NCBI GenBank assembly: GCA_015067245.1
Contig: SVMV01000004.1
Location: 1 to 47,691, forward strand
Direction: 5' to 3'
DNA: 47,691 nucleotides
Origin: Oscillospiraceae bacterium
Lineage (GTDB): Bacteria > Bacillota > Clostridia > Oscillospirales > Ruminococcaceae
Below, piece after piece: positions 7,578-16,565 of this stretch. Every line of letters starts with the position of its first letter. The first letter of the stretch is position 1. A model generated the notes under the pieces. The model searched no databases and was not told the DNA's origin. It saw only the letters and a list, made by a program, of their open reading frames with translations. The translations under genes and the position numbers were made by a program.

Positions 7578-7657
7578 TTTACGGTTTTTACATTGGTTTT
7601 ACAAAAGTAATTTTTCTTTTACCCTATGTTTACCATATCAGGATTTTGGGATTTACA
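7578..7657 (+). promoter_or_regulatory. Pho-box-like repeat array upstream of pstS
   Basis: TTTAC occurs at 7578, 7587, 7598, 7618, 7629 and 7652. Two pairs (7587/7598 and 7618/7629) are spaced exactly 11 bp, one helical turn, which fits the TT(A/C/T)ACA direct repeats bound by PhoP/PhoB-type regulators. A TATAAAAT at about 7665-7672 could be the -10 box; no good -35 is seen, as expected for a Pho-activated promoter. The regulator would be the one encoded at 11883. Confidence 0.65.
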
Positions 7658-7744
7658 CAGCAAATATAAAATTAAAAATGTGGAAAGCAACAAAAACAAT
7701 CCATATAAATCTAAAGCACACAGGTACTGAAAAGGAGAAATAAT

Positions 7745-8617
7745 ATGAAGAAGGTTTTAGCTATTGTTTTAGCACTTGCCATGGCAGCATCTTTTACAGC
7801 ATGCGGAGGCTCAGAGCCAGCAAAAAATGACGAAGCATTTGGCGGAACAATTACAGTTATCAGCCGCGAAGACGGCAGCGGAACAAGAGGAGCATTTGTG
7901 GAACTTACAGGCGTTGAACAGAAAAACGATGCAGGTGAAAAAGAAGACTTTACAACTGTGGAAGCAGTTATTGCATCAAAAACAGATGCAGTGCTTACAA
8001 ACGTTGCAGGAGATAAAATGGCCATTGGATATGTGTCAATGGGTTCTCTTAACGACACTGTCAAAGCAGTAAAAGTTGACGGGGTAGATGCTACAACCGA
8101 AAATGTAAAAAATGGTTCCTATAGCATTGCAAGACCTTTTAACATTGCAACAAAAGCAGAAATCAGCGAAGCAACAGCAGATTTTATCAGTTTTATGCTG
8201 TCCAAGCAGGGCCAGGAAATCGTGACAGGCAGCTATATCACAGTTGACGATGCAGCAGCAGAATATGCAGCATCTGGTGCAAGCGGTAAAGTTACAGTAA
8301 GCGGTTCATCATCAGTTGCTCCGCTTATGGAAAAACTTGCAGAAGCATACAAGGCGTTCAATCCTGACGTGGAAATTGAAATGAACACAACAGATTCCAC
8401 AGGCGGCATGAATGATGCGGCAAACGGCGTAAGCGATATCGGCATGGCATCCCGCGCACTTAAAGACAGCGAAAAAGAAAGTCTCAACGGCACAACAATC
8501 GCTATGGACGGCATAGCAGTGATTGTAAACAGCACAAATCCAACAGAAAGCCTTACAGTAGAACAGATAAAAACAATCTACACAGGCGAAGTTTGCGGCT
8601 GGGAAGAAATTGCATAA
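7745..8617 (+). CDS. pstS: Phosphate ABC transporter binding lipoprotein PstS, halves in swapped order
   Basis: A 290-residue lipoprotein that captures phosphate outside the membrane for PstCAB. The signal peptide ends with the lipobox FTAC (Cys20). Phosphate-binding loops are present but reversed: residues 40-49 read SREDGSGTRG, normally in the second half of PstS, and residues 186-193 read SGSSSVAP, normally right after the signal peptide. The chain ends at LTVEQIKTIYTGEVCGWEEIA, a segment that normally leads straight into the DGSGTR half. This is the pattern of a circular permutation; I believe similar PstS proteins exist in other Clostridia. AAAGGAG precedes ATG 7745. Confidence 0.93.
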   Translation: MKKVLAIVLALAMAASFTACGGSEPAKNDEAFGGTITVISREDGSGTRGAFVELTGVEQKNDAGEKEDFTTVEAVIASKTDAVLTNVAGDKMAIGYVSMGSLNDTVKAVKVDGVDATTENVKNGSYSIARPFNIATKAEISEATADFISFMLSKQGQEIVTGSYITVDDAAAEYAASGASGKVTVSGSSSVAPLMEKLAEAYKAFNPDVEIEMNTTDSTGGMNDAANGVSDIGMASRALKDSEKESLNGTTIAMDGIAVIVNSTNPTESLTVEQIKTIYTGEVCGWEEIA

Positions 8618-8639
8618 CCTATCCTCAATTATACAGCTC

Positions 8640-8671
8640 AAAGCGTGTCCAGATAATACAGGCACGCTTTT
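8640..8671 (+). other. Hairpin between pstS and pstC
   Basis: AAAGCGTG (8640-8647) pairs with CACGCTTT (8663-8670), with two more possible CC/GG pairs inside. Only a short T run follows, so it is more likely a partial terminator or mRNA-protecting stem that keeps pstS expressed above the membrane genes. Confidence 0.6.
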
Positions 8672-8703
8672 GGGCGCATATCTGATAAAAACGGAGGATA
8701 TCT

Positions 8704-9567
8704 ATGAATCATAAAAAAGAGATTGCGGCAAAATATATATTTATGTTTTTTGCACTGGCAAGCATACTGGCAGTGGCACTTATATCAATTTTTATCTTTG
8801 CAGGGGGGATGCCTGCCCTTAAAGAAATTGGCATTATTGAGTTTGTGTTCGGTACAAAGTGGAAACCTACAGCGGCAACACCGTATTATGGCATTGCATC
8901 AATGATAGTGGGCAGTCTGCTTATAACCTTGGGCGCCGTTGTAATCGGTGTGCCTGTGGGCATATTTTCAGCGGTATTTATATCAAACTTCTGTCCCGAC
9001 AGGCTGTACAAAGTGATAAACCCCGCAGTTAACCTTCTGGCAGGTATACCAAGTGTTATTTACGGCTTTTTCGGTATTGTTATAATTGTTCCTTTTGTGC
9101 GCAATGTTTTTGGCGGCAACGGCAACAGCATACTTGCAGCAAGTATATTGCTGGGAATAATGATACTGCCAACTGTTGTATCGGTAAGCCAGTCAGCGTT
9201 GCGGGCGGTGCCATCCCATTATTACGAAGGGGCACTTGCCTTGGGGGCAACAAAGGAGCAGGCGGTTTTTAAAGTTGTTCTGCCTGCGGCAAAAAGCGGC
9301 GTGCTGGCAGGTGTTATTCTGGGCATTGGCCGCAGCATAGGCGAAACTATGGCGGTGCAGATGGTTGCAGGTAACCAGCCAAGAATAACCTTTGATATGA
9401 CAAAGGGCATACGCACCATGACCACTAATATCGTCTTGGAAATGGCAGAAGCGGCAGACCTTCACCGCAGTGCTCTTATAGCTACAGGAGCGTTGCTGTT
9501 TTTGTTTATACTTATGATAAACAGCTTGTTTTTTGTGCTGAAAAGGAGAATGAACAGTGAACACTAA
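8704..9567 (+). CDS. pstC: Phosphate ABC transporter permease PstC
   Basis: A 287-residue permease with six predicted membrane segments, one half of the phosphate channel. The first segment (FMFFALASILAVALISIFIFA) precedes an external loop with EFVFGTKWKPT, typical of PstC. The cytoplasmic coupling helix region ALALGATKEQAVFKVVLPAA is the EAA motif that touches the PstB ATPase, followed by GIGRSIGETMAVQMVAGN. GGAGG precedes ATG 8704. The 3' end overlaps pstA by 11 bases. Confidence 0.95.
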   Translation: MNHKKEIAAKYIFMFFALASILAVALISIFIFAGGMPALKEIGIIEFVFGTKWKPTAATPYYGIASMIVGSLLITLGAVVIGVPVGIFSAVFISNFCPDRLYKVINPAVNLLAGIPSVIYGFFGIVIIVPFVRNVFGGNGNSILAASILLGIMILPTVVSVSQSALRAVPSHYYEGALALGATKEQAVFKVVLPAAKSGVLAGVILGIGRSIGETMAVQMVAGNQPRITFDMTKGIRTMTTNIVLEMAEAADLHRSALIATGALLFLFILMINSLFFVLKRRMNSEH

Positions 9568-10411
9568 AGTAAAACAGGTGATGCAGACATACAGGCGCAG
9601 CCCTTTTTCGCTGGCAATGCGTGTTATGCTTATTGTATCCATAGCATTTACAGTGGGGATATTGGCTTTTATCCTTATATACATATTGGCAAACGGCATT
9701 CCATACATTACACCGTCACTTTTCAGTATGGAATATACAAGCGAAAATGTATCAATGCTTCCAAGTATAATAACAACCCTTATGCTTGTGGCGGCAAGCC
9801 TTGTTATCAGTATGCCATTTGGCATTTTTACAGCGGTTTACCTTGTTGAATATGCAGCAAAAGGCAGTCGGATAGTAGAGGTAATACGCCTTACCACCGA
9901 AACCCTTTCGGGTATACCGTCAATAGTATACGGCTTGTTTGGCAATATATTTTTTGTAACAGTGCTGGGGTGGAAATATTCTTTCCTGGCAGGTGTTATG
10001 ACCATATCCATCATGATACTGCCGCTTATAATGCGCACTGCTGAAGAAGCACTTATTGCAGTGCCGCAGGACTGGCGCCAGGCAAGCTTTGGCCTTGGGG
10101 CTGGCAATCTGCGCACAGTGTTTAAAATTGTTCTGCCATCAGCCGTGCCAGGGATATTGTCAGGTGTTATTCTGGCCATAGGCCGTGTGGTTGGCGAAAC
10201 TGCAGCACTTATATATACACTTGGCACAATGGCTAAAATACCGGACTCGTTTTTTTCTTCAGGCAGAACATTGGCGCTGCACATGTGGGTGCTGTCTGGC
10301 GAGGGACTGCACATAAACCAGGCCTATGCAACAGCAGTTGTGCTGGTGGTGATAGTTGTTGCAATAAATGCTTTAAGCGGATTAGTGGCTAAAAAACTTC
10401 AAAGAAGATAA
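9557..10411 (+). CDS. pstA: Phosphate ABC transporter permease PstA
   Basis: A 284-residue permease, the second half of the phosphate channel. Six hydrophobic segments are seen. Family segments include TLSGIPSIVYGLFGNIFFV, the coupling motif SFGLGAGNLRTVFKIVLPSA and AIGRVVGETAALIYTLGTMA. Translation starts at GTG 9557, inside the end of pstC, with AGGAGA 7-8 bases upstream; the overlap implies coupled translation of the two permeases in equal amounts. Confidence 0.95.
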   Translation: MNTKVKQVMQTYRRSPFSLAMRVMLIVSIAFTVGILAFILIYILANGIPYITPSLFSMEYTSENVSMLPSIITTLMLVAASLVISMPFGIFTAVYLVEYAAKGSRIVEVIRLTTETLSGIPSIVYGLFGNIFFVTVLGWKYSFLAGVMTISIMILPLIMRTAEEALIAVPQDWRQASFGLGAGNLRTVFKIVLPSAVPGILSGVILAIGRVVGETAALIYTLGTMAKIPDSFFSSGRTLALHMWVLSGEGLHINQAYATAVVLVVIVVAINALSGLVAKKLQRR

Positions 10412-10426
10412 AGCAGGAGTAATACA

Positions 10427-11176
10427 ATGAATAAATTTGAAATAAACAATCTGGATTTATATTATGGCAATTTTCATGCCCTTAAAAATATAAATATGCA
10501 TATAAAACCAAATACGGTAACTGCGTTTATAGGTCCTTCAGGTTGCGGCAAAAGCACATTTCTGCGCACACTTAACCGAATGAATGACCTGGTGGAAGGC
10601 TGCCGTATTACAGGCGAAGTACTTATGGACGGTAAAAATGTATATCACAATACCGATGTAAATCTTCTGCGCAAAAATGTGGGTATGGTGTTTCAAAAAC
10701 CAAATCCCTTTCCGATGAGTGTATATAACAATATTGCCTACGGGCCAAGAACCCATGGCATCACCAAAAAGGCACAGCTTGATGAAATTGTGGAAAAATC
10801 ACTGAGAGATGCAGCTATATGGGACGAAGTAAAGGACCGTCTGCACAAATCTGCTATGGGGCTAAGCGGCGGTCAGCAGCAGCGCCTTTGCATTGCGCGT
10901 GCGCTTGCGGTTAAACCGCAGGTTCTTCTTATGGACGAACCTACAAGCGCACTGGACCCTATATCCACGGCAAAGGTAGAAGATTTGGTGATGGAACTTA
11001 AAAAAGATTACACAATAGTTATGGTAACTCACAATATGCAGCAGGCAATGAGGGCAAGTGACGAAACAGCTTTTTTCCTTTTGGGTGAAATGATAGAAAA
11101 AGCACCAACAGGCAAGCTGTTCTCCATGCCGCAGGACAAACGCTGCGAAGATTATATAACAGGGAGATTTGGCTGA
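10427..11176 (+). CDS. pstB: Phosphate ABC transporter ATPase PstB
   Basis: A 249-residue ABC ATPase that drives phosphate import through PstCA. Walker A is GPSGCGKST (residues about 37-45), the Q-loop [20 protein letters not shown] is diagnostic of PstB, the signature is [16 protein letters not shown] and Walker B is [13 protein letters not shown]. The length is normal for the family. AGGAG precedes ATG 10427. The stop lies 1 base before the phoU start. Confidence 0.97.
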   Translation: MNKFEINNLDLYYGNFHALKNINMHIKPNTVTAFIGPSGCGKSTFLRTLNRMNDLVEGCRITGEVLMDGKNVYHNTDVNLLRKNVGMVFQKPNPFPMSVYNNIAYGPRTHGITKKAQLDEIVEKSLRDAAIWDEVKDRLHKSAMGLSGGQQQRLCIARALAVKPQVLLMDEPTSALDPISTAKVEDLVMELKKDYTIVMVTHNMQQAMRASDETAFFLLGEMIEKAPTGKLFSMPQDKRCEDYITGRFG

Positions 11177-11177
11177 T

Positions 11178-11870
11178 ATGAGAAGTAATTTTGATAAAGA
11201 ACTGGACATACTGAACACCCATCTTACCGATATGTCGGCAGCTGTGGAAAATGCCATAGAATATGCCACACAGGCGCTTGTTTTTGGAGATATGGGCAAA
11301 GCTGAAACTGCTGTTGAATATGACAGTGAAGTTGATTCAATGGAAAAAGATATCGAAAAGCAATGTGTAAAGATACTCCTTCTGCAGCAGCCTGTGGCAA
11401 AGGATTTGCGGCAGGTTTCGGCTGCTTTAAAGATGATTACAGATATGGAGCGCATAGGCGACCAGGCAAGAGATATTTCTGAACTGCTTTTAAAAGCAGG
11501 GCGTAATGTTAAGATAAATCCAAATGGTGTTATTGCTCAGATGGCAACAGCAACTATGAAGATGGTGCACGATGCAGCGCAAAGCTTTGTAAAGCAGGAT
11601 ATACAGGCAGCGCATAATGTTATTGAATTTGATGACGTTATAGACAATCTTTACGAGCAGGCAAAGGCGGAAATTGTACACAGAATAAAAAGTGAAAAAG
11701 AAGATGTTGATTTCCTGATTGACCTGTTAAGTATTTCAAAATATTTTGAACGAATAGGTGACCACACCGCCAATATTGCCGAATGGGTGATTTTTTCGGT
11801 AACAGGGGTACACAAAGATGAAAATATGATGTATACTGAAAAGCAAGAATTTTTAAGGAATTTGATTTAA
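11178..11870 (+). CDS. phoU: Phosphate signalling protein PhoU
   Basis: A 230-residue, almost all-helical protein with two copies of the PhoU three-helix bundle. Each copy has the metal-binding E/DxxxD pattern: VEYDSEVDSMEKDIEK with ALKMITDMERIGDQARDI in the first half, and VIEFDDVIDNLYEQAK with ISKYFERIGDHTANIAEW in the second. PhoU links the Pst transporter to the PhoR kinase and switches the regulon off in high phosphate. I chose ATG 11178 because it gives the usual MRSNFDKELDIL start with AGGGAG upstream; a TTG at 11169 overlapping pstB would add only three residues. Confidence 0.93.
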   Translation: MRSNFDKELDILNTHLTDMSAAVENAIEYATQALVFGDMGKAETAVEYDSEVDSMEKDIEKQCVKILLLQQPVAKDLRQVSAALKMITDMERIGDQARDISELLLKAGRNVKINPNGVIAQMATATMKMVHDAAQSFVKQDIQAAHNVIEFDDVIDNLYEQAKAEIVHRIKSEKEDVDFLIDLLSISKYFERIGDHTANIAEWVIFSVTGVHKDENMMYTEKQEFLRNLI

Positions 11871-11882
11871 GGAGTGTTTGCT

Positions 11883-12566
11883 TTGAAAATCTGGTGTATA
11901 GAAGACGATTTGAATATAAATAATCTTTTGACCTATGCGTTGGCTGGGCAGGGCTTTGAGGCGCAGGGCTTTGGCTGCTATAAAGAGTTTCAGCAAAAGA
12001 TAAAAACCGAACAGCCAGACCTTATTATGCTGGATATTATGCTGCCAGATACAGACGGAATGACAATACTTAAAAACCTTAAGGCTGATGAAAACCTTAA
12101 GGATATTCCTGTTATTATGCTCACTGCCAAAAACAGCGAAATAGATATTGTAAAAGCTCTTGATGCAGGGGCCGAAGACTATATCACCAAGCCTTTTGGT
12201 ATTCTGGAAATGGCCAGCCGTGTAAAAGCTGTGCTGCGCCGATGCGAAAAGAAGGAAAAGGCGAGTGATAAAATTGTTTTTGGCGGCATAGAGATGAATA
12301 CCGAAAGTCATGTGGTTACAGCAGATGGTGAAAAGGTGGATTTAACCCTTAAGGAATACAGCCTGCTCAGGCTGCTTCTTGCAAACCCAAACAAGGTTTT
12401 CAGCCGCGAACATATTATGAACAGTGTATGGGGAGACAGCTATGTGGGAGAAAGCCGTACGGTAGATATGCATATAAAAACTTTGCGTCAAAAACTTGGC
12501 AGCTGCGGCGACTGCATTGTCACCATACGAGGTGTAGGTTACAAGATTGACCAGAACGGTAAATAA
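11883..12566 (+). CDS. phoP: PhoB/PhoP-type response regulator
   Basis: A 227-residue OmpR-family regulator. The receiver domain carries the acidic pocket (IEDD, residues 6-9), the phosphorylated Asp51 in LIMLDIMLPDTDG, Thr81 and Lys103 (DYITKPFG). The C-terminal winged helix shows LTLKEYSLLRLLLANPNKVFSREH and GESRTVDMHIKTLRQKLG. Position directly after pst-phoU strongly suggests it controls the phosphate regulon. I chose TTG 11883, 8 bases after GGAG; the GTG at 11874 lies within the ribosome binding site itself. The stop is 2 bases before the kinase gene. Confidence 0.9.
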   Translation: MKIWCIEDDLNINNLLTYALAGQGFEAQGFGCYKEFQQKIKTEQPDLIMLDIMLPDTDGMTILKNLKADENLKDIPVIMLTAKNSEIDIVKALDAGAEDYITKPFGILEMASRVKAVLRRCEKKEKASDKIVFGGIEMNTESHVVTADGEKVDLTLKEYSLLRLLLANPNKVFSREHIMNSVWGDSYVGESRTVDMHIKTLRQKLGSCGDCIVTIRGVGYKIDQNGK

Positions 12567-12568
12567 CT

Positions 12569-14233
12569 ATGAAATATAAAATTATAAAAAACACTGTTAT
12601 ATCCTGTGCAGTGGCCATGATACTTACAGTTGTTGTCTGCCTTATGACCTACAGCTCATTTATGGAAAAAGCAATGAGCGTTCAGGCGGAAAATCAGGCC
12701 TATGTTATAAAGGAAATATGTCAGGACAATAAAGATAATCCTGTGGCAGCCCTTGAAGAAATCAAAGACAGTTTTAAAAACCGTGTAACTCTTGTTGACG
12801 AGGGTGGCAATGTTATGTTTGACAGCATTCATGACGAAAACACCCTGCAAAACCACCTTGAACGCCAGGAAATTGCACAGGCTTTGGCAAGCGGAAAGGG
12901 CAGTGGCAAAAGATATTCCGACACCGACCGCACCAATAATTATTATTTTGCATTGCTTGTTAAAGATATGGGCATTATCCGTGTTGGTGTAAAATCCAAC
13001 GCCTTTATGATTGATGCAATAGTTACCAACCTGCCTGTAATTGTGCTGGTGCTCATTGCGGTTATTACCATTATATATGCTGTGTCTGTGCGCACAACAC
13101 AGCGTATTGTAAGCACAATAGAAAATTTTAATTTCGACAGTACAGACAACACAAGCTATGAAGAACTTGCACCTTTTATAAATAAAATAGAAACACAAAA
13201 TCAGGCTATTACACACCAGGCGCAAAAAACACATGCCGAAAAAGATAAACTGCAGAGTGTTTTTTCAAATATGACCGAAAGTATTATAGTTTGCGACCGC
13301 AAAAAAATGGTGGTGCAGCTCAACAGGCAGGCACACAATATTTTTGGGGTAAATGAGGGTGACCGTCTGTTTGAAGTTATCGACAGCGGCGAGCTTAATA
13401 CAGCTCTGGACCAGGTGCTGGAGGGAAAAAAATTGCACGGAGTTCTGGAAAAAGGCAAAGCCACATACCAGTACACCATAAGCCCTAATGTTCAGAACGG
13501 AGAAATTACAGGCTCTATAATTATTTTTCTGGACATTACACAGCAGGTGGAAAGCCAGAAGATGCGCCGCCGTTTTACCGCAAATGTAACCCACGAGCTA
13601 AAAACACCCCTTACAAGTATTCTTGGCTACAGTCAGCTTATCACCAGCGGTATTGCCAAGGCCGAAGATGTGGTGGGCTTTGCAGGCGTTATAGAAAAAA
13701 ACGCCCAGCAGCTGCTGGTGCTTATTGAAGATATAATGCAGATTTCTGCCCTTGAAGAAGGCACAGACACCGATAAAGCAAACGTAAACTTTACGTCAGT
13801 GGTAAATGAAATTATCCGTGACCTGCAGCCTGTTATGGAAGAAAAGCAGATACAGCTTAATGCAGATATGCAAAATGTAAACATCCTTGCAAACCACAAG
13901 CATCTTGGCGATATCTGCCGTAACCTTATCTCCAATGCAATTAAGTACAACAGGCCACAGGGCAGCATTGATATAACCCTTAAATCCGATGGCAAAAACG
14001 CACTTTTTGCTGTTAAGGACACAGGCATAGGCATTGCACCGCACCACCAGGAAAAGATTTTTCAGCGTTTTTACGTGGTGGATAAATCCCGCAACAAAAA
14101 CATCAGCAGCACAGGCCTTGGCTTAAGCATTGTAAAACATATTGTTAACAATATGAACGGCGAAATTAAACTGGACAGCGAAATAGGCAAGGGCAGCACC
14201 TTTACTGTGATTTTGCCGCTTGTACAAAAATAA
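12569..14233 (+). CDS. phoR: PhoR-type sensor histidine kinase
   Basis: A 554-residue membrane kinase. Membrane segments at about residues 10-28 and 154-175 enclose a 125-residue extracytoplasmic domain. A helical linker leads to a PAS domain (VFSNMTESIIVCDRKKMVVQLN, about 231-325), then the dimerisation helix with phospho-accepting His342 in ANVTHELKTPLTSILGY. The ATPase domain has the N box NLISNAIKYN, G1 DTGIGI and G2 STGLGLSIVKHI. The architecture is that of PhoR in Bacillota and it should phosphorylate the regulator immediately upstream. A terminator follows at once. Confidence 0.92.
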   Translation: MKYKIIKNTVISCAVAMILTVVVCLMTYSSFMEKAMSVQAENQAYVIKEICQDNKDNPVAALEEIKDSFKNRVTLVDEGGNVMFDSIHDENTLQNHLERQEIAQALASGKGSGKRYSDTDRTNNYYFALLVKDMGIIRVGVKSNAFMIDAIVTNLPVIVLVLIAVITIIYAVSVRTTQRIVSTIENFNFDSTDNTSYEELAPFINKIETQNQAITHQAQKTHAEKDKLQSVFSNMTESIIVCDRKKMVVQLNRQAHNIFGVNEGDRLFEVIDSGELNTALDQVLEGKKLHGVLEKGKATYQYTISPNVQNGEITGSIIIFLDITQQVESQKMRRRFTANVTHELKTPLTSILGYSQLITSGIAKAEDVVGFAGVIEKNAQQLLVLIEDIMQISALEEGTDTDKANVNFTSVVNEIIRDLQPVMEEKQIQLNADMQNVNILANHKHLGDICRNLISNAIKYNRPQGSIDITLKSDGKNALFAVKDTGIGIAPHHQEKIFQRFYVVDKSRNKNISSTGLGLSIVKHIVNNMNGEIKLDSEIGKGSTFTVILPLVQK

Positions 14234-14242
14234 TTAAAAGTG

Positions 14243-14287
14243 AAAGTCATTCTGAGAAGCGCTCAGAATGACTTTGTTTTTTTTGTT
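14243..14287 (+). terminator. Terminator after phoR built on the dispersed CATTCTGAG repeat
   Basis: A perfect 14-bp stem, AAAGTCATTCTGAG (14243-14256) and CTCAGAATGACTTT (14262-14275), with the loop AAGCG, then GTTTTTTTT. The stem core GTCATTCTGAG is the same sequence that ends the repeats at 29062 and 43719, so this may be a minimal copy adopted as terminator. Confidence 0.85.
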
Positions 14288-14409
14288 ATAGAGTTGTAAA
14301 ATCAGATAACTTTTGTTGATATACAGTGCGCGTTATGGCAAATTTAAATAAGAGGTGATGTGTGTGAAAAAACTCAATCCTTTATACTTTATACCTCTGT
14401 GCCAAATAA

Positions 14410-14437
14410 AAAAGCGACATCGGCAGATGTCGCTTTT
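14410..14437 (-). terminator. Intrinsic terminator of typA
   Basis: A perfect stem AAAAGCGACATC (14410-14421)/GATGTCGCTTTT (14426-14437) around GGCA. On the minus strand it comes 11 bases after the typA stop and runs into TTTTTTA. It can also serve as a weak + strand terminator. The 14288-14409 stretch has only a doubtful 26-codon ORF (14364-14444). Confidence 0.85.
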
Positions 14438-14447
14438 GCTTTAAATA

Positions 14448-16280
14448 TTAGTTGCCTTTTTTAGCTTTGCTGATAAGTCTTGCACGTTCTGCGTGGTCAA
14501 GAATTGCTTTTCTGATACGCAGGGATTTTGGTGTAACTTCAACAAGTTCATCCTGTGCCAAAAATTCAATGCATTCTTCAAGGCTCATCTTTTTGTGCGG
14601 TACAAGTCTCAGTGCATCGTCACTGCCGCTTGCACGCATATTTGTAAGCTGTTTTCTCTTACATACGTTAACAACAAGGTCTTCGTTTTTAGGGCTTACA
14701 CCAACAACCATACCTGCATAAACAGGTTCGCCTGCACCGATAAACAGCTGGCCGCGTTCCTGTGCGTTGTAAAGACCGTATGTGATGGATTCGCCTGTTT
14801 CAAAGCAAACAAGAGAACCTGTGTTTCTTGTTGGCAGTTCGCCTTTGTGTGGATGGTAGCCGTCAAAGATTGTGTTGAGAATACCTTCGCCTTTTGTATC
14901 TGTCAAAAATTCGCTTCTGTAACCAAACAGACCGCGGGACGGAATTTTAAATTCCACTCTCATTCTTGTTTCGCCCTGTGGTGCCATCTGTACAAGCTCA
15001 GCTTTTCTGCTGGAAAGTTTTTCAATTACACTGCCCTGGAACTCGGTCGGTACGTCGATAACAACATGTTCGTATGGTTCAAGCAATACACCGTCTTCTT
15101 CTTTGAGAAGAACTTTTGGTGGTGAAACCTGAAATTCAAAACCTTCTCTTCTCATATTTTCAATAAGGATAGAAAGGTGCATTTCGCCACGGCCCATAAC
15201 TTTAAAGCTTTCACTGCTTGTGGAGTCTTCCACTTTAAGAGCAACGTCCTTAAGAAGTTCTTTGTGCAGTCTGTCACGAATCTGACGGCTTGTAACAAAT
15301 TTGCCTTCTCTGCCTGCAAATGGGCTGTCGTTAACAGCAAATGTCATTTCAACAGTTGGTTCGTCGATAGCAACAAAAGGAAGTGGTTCTACGCAGGAAT
15401 TGTCGCAGATTGTGTTGCCGATTGTAACATCTTCAAGACCGCTTACGATAACAATATCGCCTGCAGAAGCTGTTTCAACAGGCTGTCTGCCTGTACCTTC
15501 AAATGTGTAAAGAGCAGTGATTCTGCCGTTTTTCTTGAGTGTTTCATCGTGCCAGTCACAAACTGTTACACTCTGACCAACTTTAACTGTTCCTTTTTCA
15601 ATTCTGCCGATAGCTGTGCGGCCAACAAAGCTGTTGTAGTCGATGTTGGAAACAAGCATAGAGAATGGAGCGTCAGGCTCAACTTCAGGAGCATTTACAT
15701 ATTCAAGAACTGTGTCAAAGATTGGTTTGAAGTCTGTACCCTTTACGTCAGGGGAATAGTTTGCAATACCTTCACGGCCACTGCAGAAAAGCATTGGGCT
15801 GTCAAGCTGTTCATCTGTTGCACCAAGGTCCATAAGCAAAAGAAGAATTTCGTCGATGATTTCTTTTATTCTTGCGTCTGGGCGGTCGATTTTGTTAACG
15901 ATAATAACAATGGAAAGATTCTGCTTAAGTGCTTTTTCCAGAACAAAGCGTGTCTGTGGCATTGGGCCTTCAGCTGCGTCAACCAGCAAAAGAACACCGT
16001 CAACCATTTTGAGAACACGTTCAACCTCGCCGCCAAAGTCAGCGTGGCCAGGGGTGTCAACAATATTTACCTTAACACCGTTGTATGTGTAGGAAGCGTT
16101 TTTTGCCAGAATTGTAATGCCGCGTTCTCTTTCGATATCGCCAGAGTCCATAACTCTTTCGTTTACAACCTGGTTTTCTCTGAAAGTACCGCTCTGTTTA
16201 AGCATACCGTCAACCAATGTTGTTTTGCCGTGGTCAACGTGGGCAATGATAGCGATATTTCTTAAATTTTCAACTCTCAT
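14448..16280 (-). CDS. typA: Translational GTPase TypA/BipA
   Basis: A 610-residue EF-G-like GTPase that binds ribosomes and aids large-subunit assembly and growth under stress. G1 is [19 protein letters not shown], the switch region gives [21 protein letters not shown]3 is [15 protein letters not shown] and G4 is NKIDRP. The C-terminal TypA-specific part includes [20 protein letters not shown] and [15 protein letters not shown]. Length is standard. GGAGGAAC lies before ATG 16280 on the minus strand. It is a single-gene unit with its own promoter and terminator, and it diverges from ruvC. Confidence 0.97.
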   Translation of the reverse strand: MRVENLRNIAIIAHVDHGKTTLVDGMLKQSGTFRENQVVNERVMDSGDIERERGITILAKNASYTYNGVKVNIVDTPGHADFGGEVERVLKMVDGVLLLVDAAEGPMPQTRFVLEKALKQNLSIVIIVNKIDRPDARIKEIIDEILLLLMDLGATDEQLDSPMLFCSGREGIANYSPDVKGTDFKPIFDTVLEYVNAPEVEPDAPFSMLVSNIDYNSFVGRTAIGRIEKGTVKVGQSVTVCDWHDETLKKNGRITALYTFEGTGRQPVETASAGDIVIVSGLEDVTIGNTICDNSCVEPLPFVAIDEPTVEMTFAVNDSPFAGREGKFVTSRQIRDRLHKELLKDVALKVEDSTSSESFKVMGRGEMHLSILIENMRREGFEFQVSPPKVLLKEEDGVLLEPYEHVVIDVPTEFQGSVIEKLSSRKAELVQMAPQGETRMRVEFKIPSRGLFGYRSEFLTDTKGEGILNTIFDGYHPHKGELPTRNTGSLVCFETGESITYGLYNAQERGQLFIGAGEPVYAGMVVGVSPKNEDLVVNVCKRKQLTNMRASGSDDALRLVPHKKMSLEECIEFLAQDELVEVTPKSLRIRKAILDHAERARLISKAKKGN

Positions 16281-16344
16281 CTGTTCCTCCGTAAAATTTA
16301 TTATGTATCAAATGTTTAAATAAATCACAAATTTACCACATTTT

Positions 16345-16373
16345 ATAATACTATAATTATTCTGTGTTATCAA
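16345..16373 (-). promoter_or_regulatory. Sigma-A-type promoter of typA
   Basis: On the minus strand: -35 TTGATA (16368-16373), 17-base spacer, -10 TATTAT (16345-16350), about 65 bases before the typA start. Confidence 0.65.
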
Positions 16374-16504
16374 GTAAAAAATGCTCATAACATAGAATTT
16401 TGTGCAGTTTATTTGTGCAAATGGTATATTGACAGCCCTGTTTGTACACATCGACAGAAAAAGAGAATTTTTTGTAAAAATATATAATATATATAAATAT
16501 GCAA

Positions 16505-16533
16505 TTTACATATTTGCATTTTCGTGGTAAAAT
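16505..16533 (+). promoter_or_regulatory. Sigma-A-type promoter of ruvC with overlapping dyad
   Basis: -35 TTTACA (16505-16510), 17-base spacer, -10 TAAAAT (16528-16533), 33 bases before ATG 16566. The -35 box is flanked by an inverted pair ATGCAA (16499-16504) and TTGCAT (16514-16519), which could be a regulator site. Confidence 0.6.
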
Positions 16534-16565
16534 AAATTGTTAAATTATATCAAAATGGGGGTACT

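Noticed and set aside
15177..16265. 362-codon + strand ORF opposite typA
   Set aside because: It is the antisense of a clear, strongly coding gene; cysteine-, phenylalanine- and asparagine-rich translation is the usual artefact of the biased codons here. Similar long antisense frames over fhs, the peptide ABC genes and ggt were rejected for the same reason.
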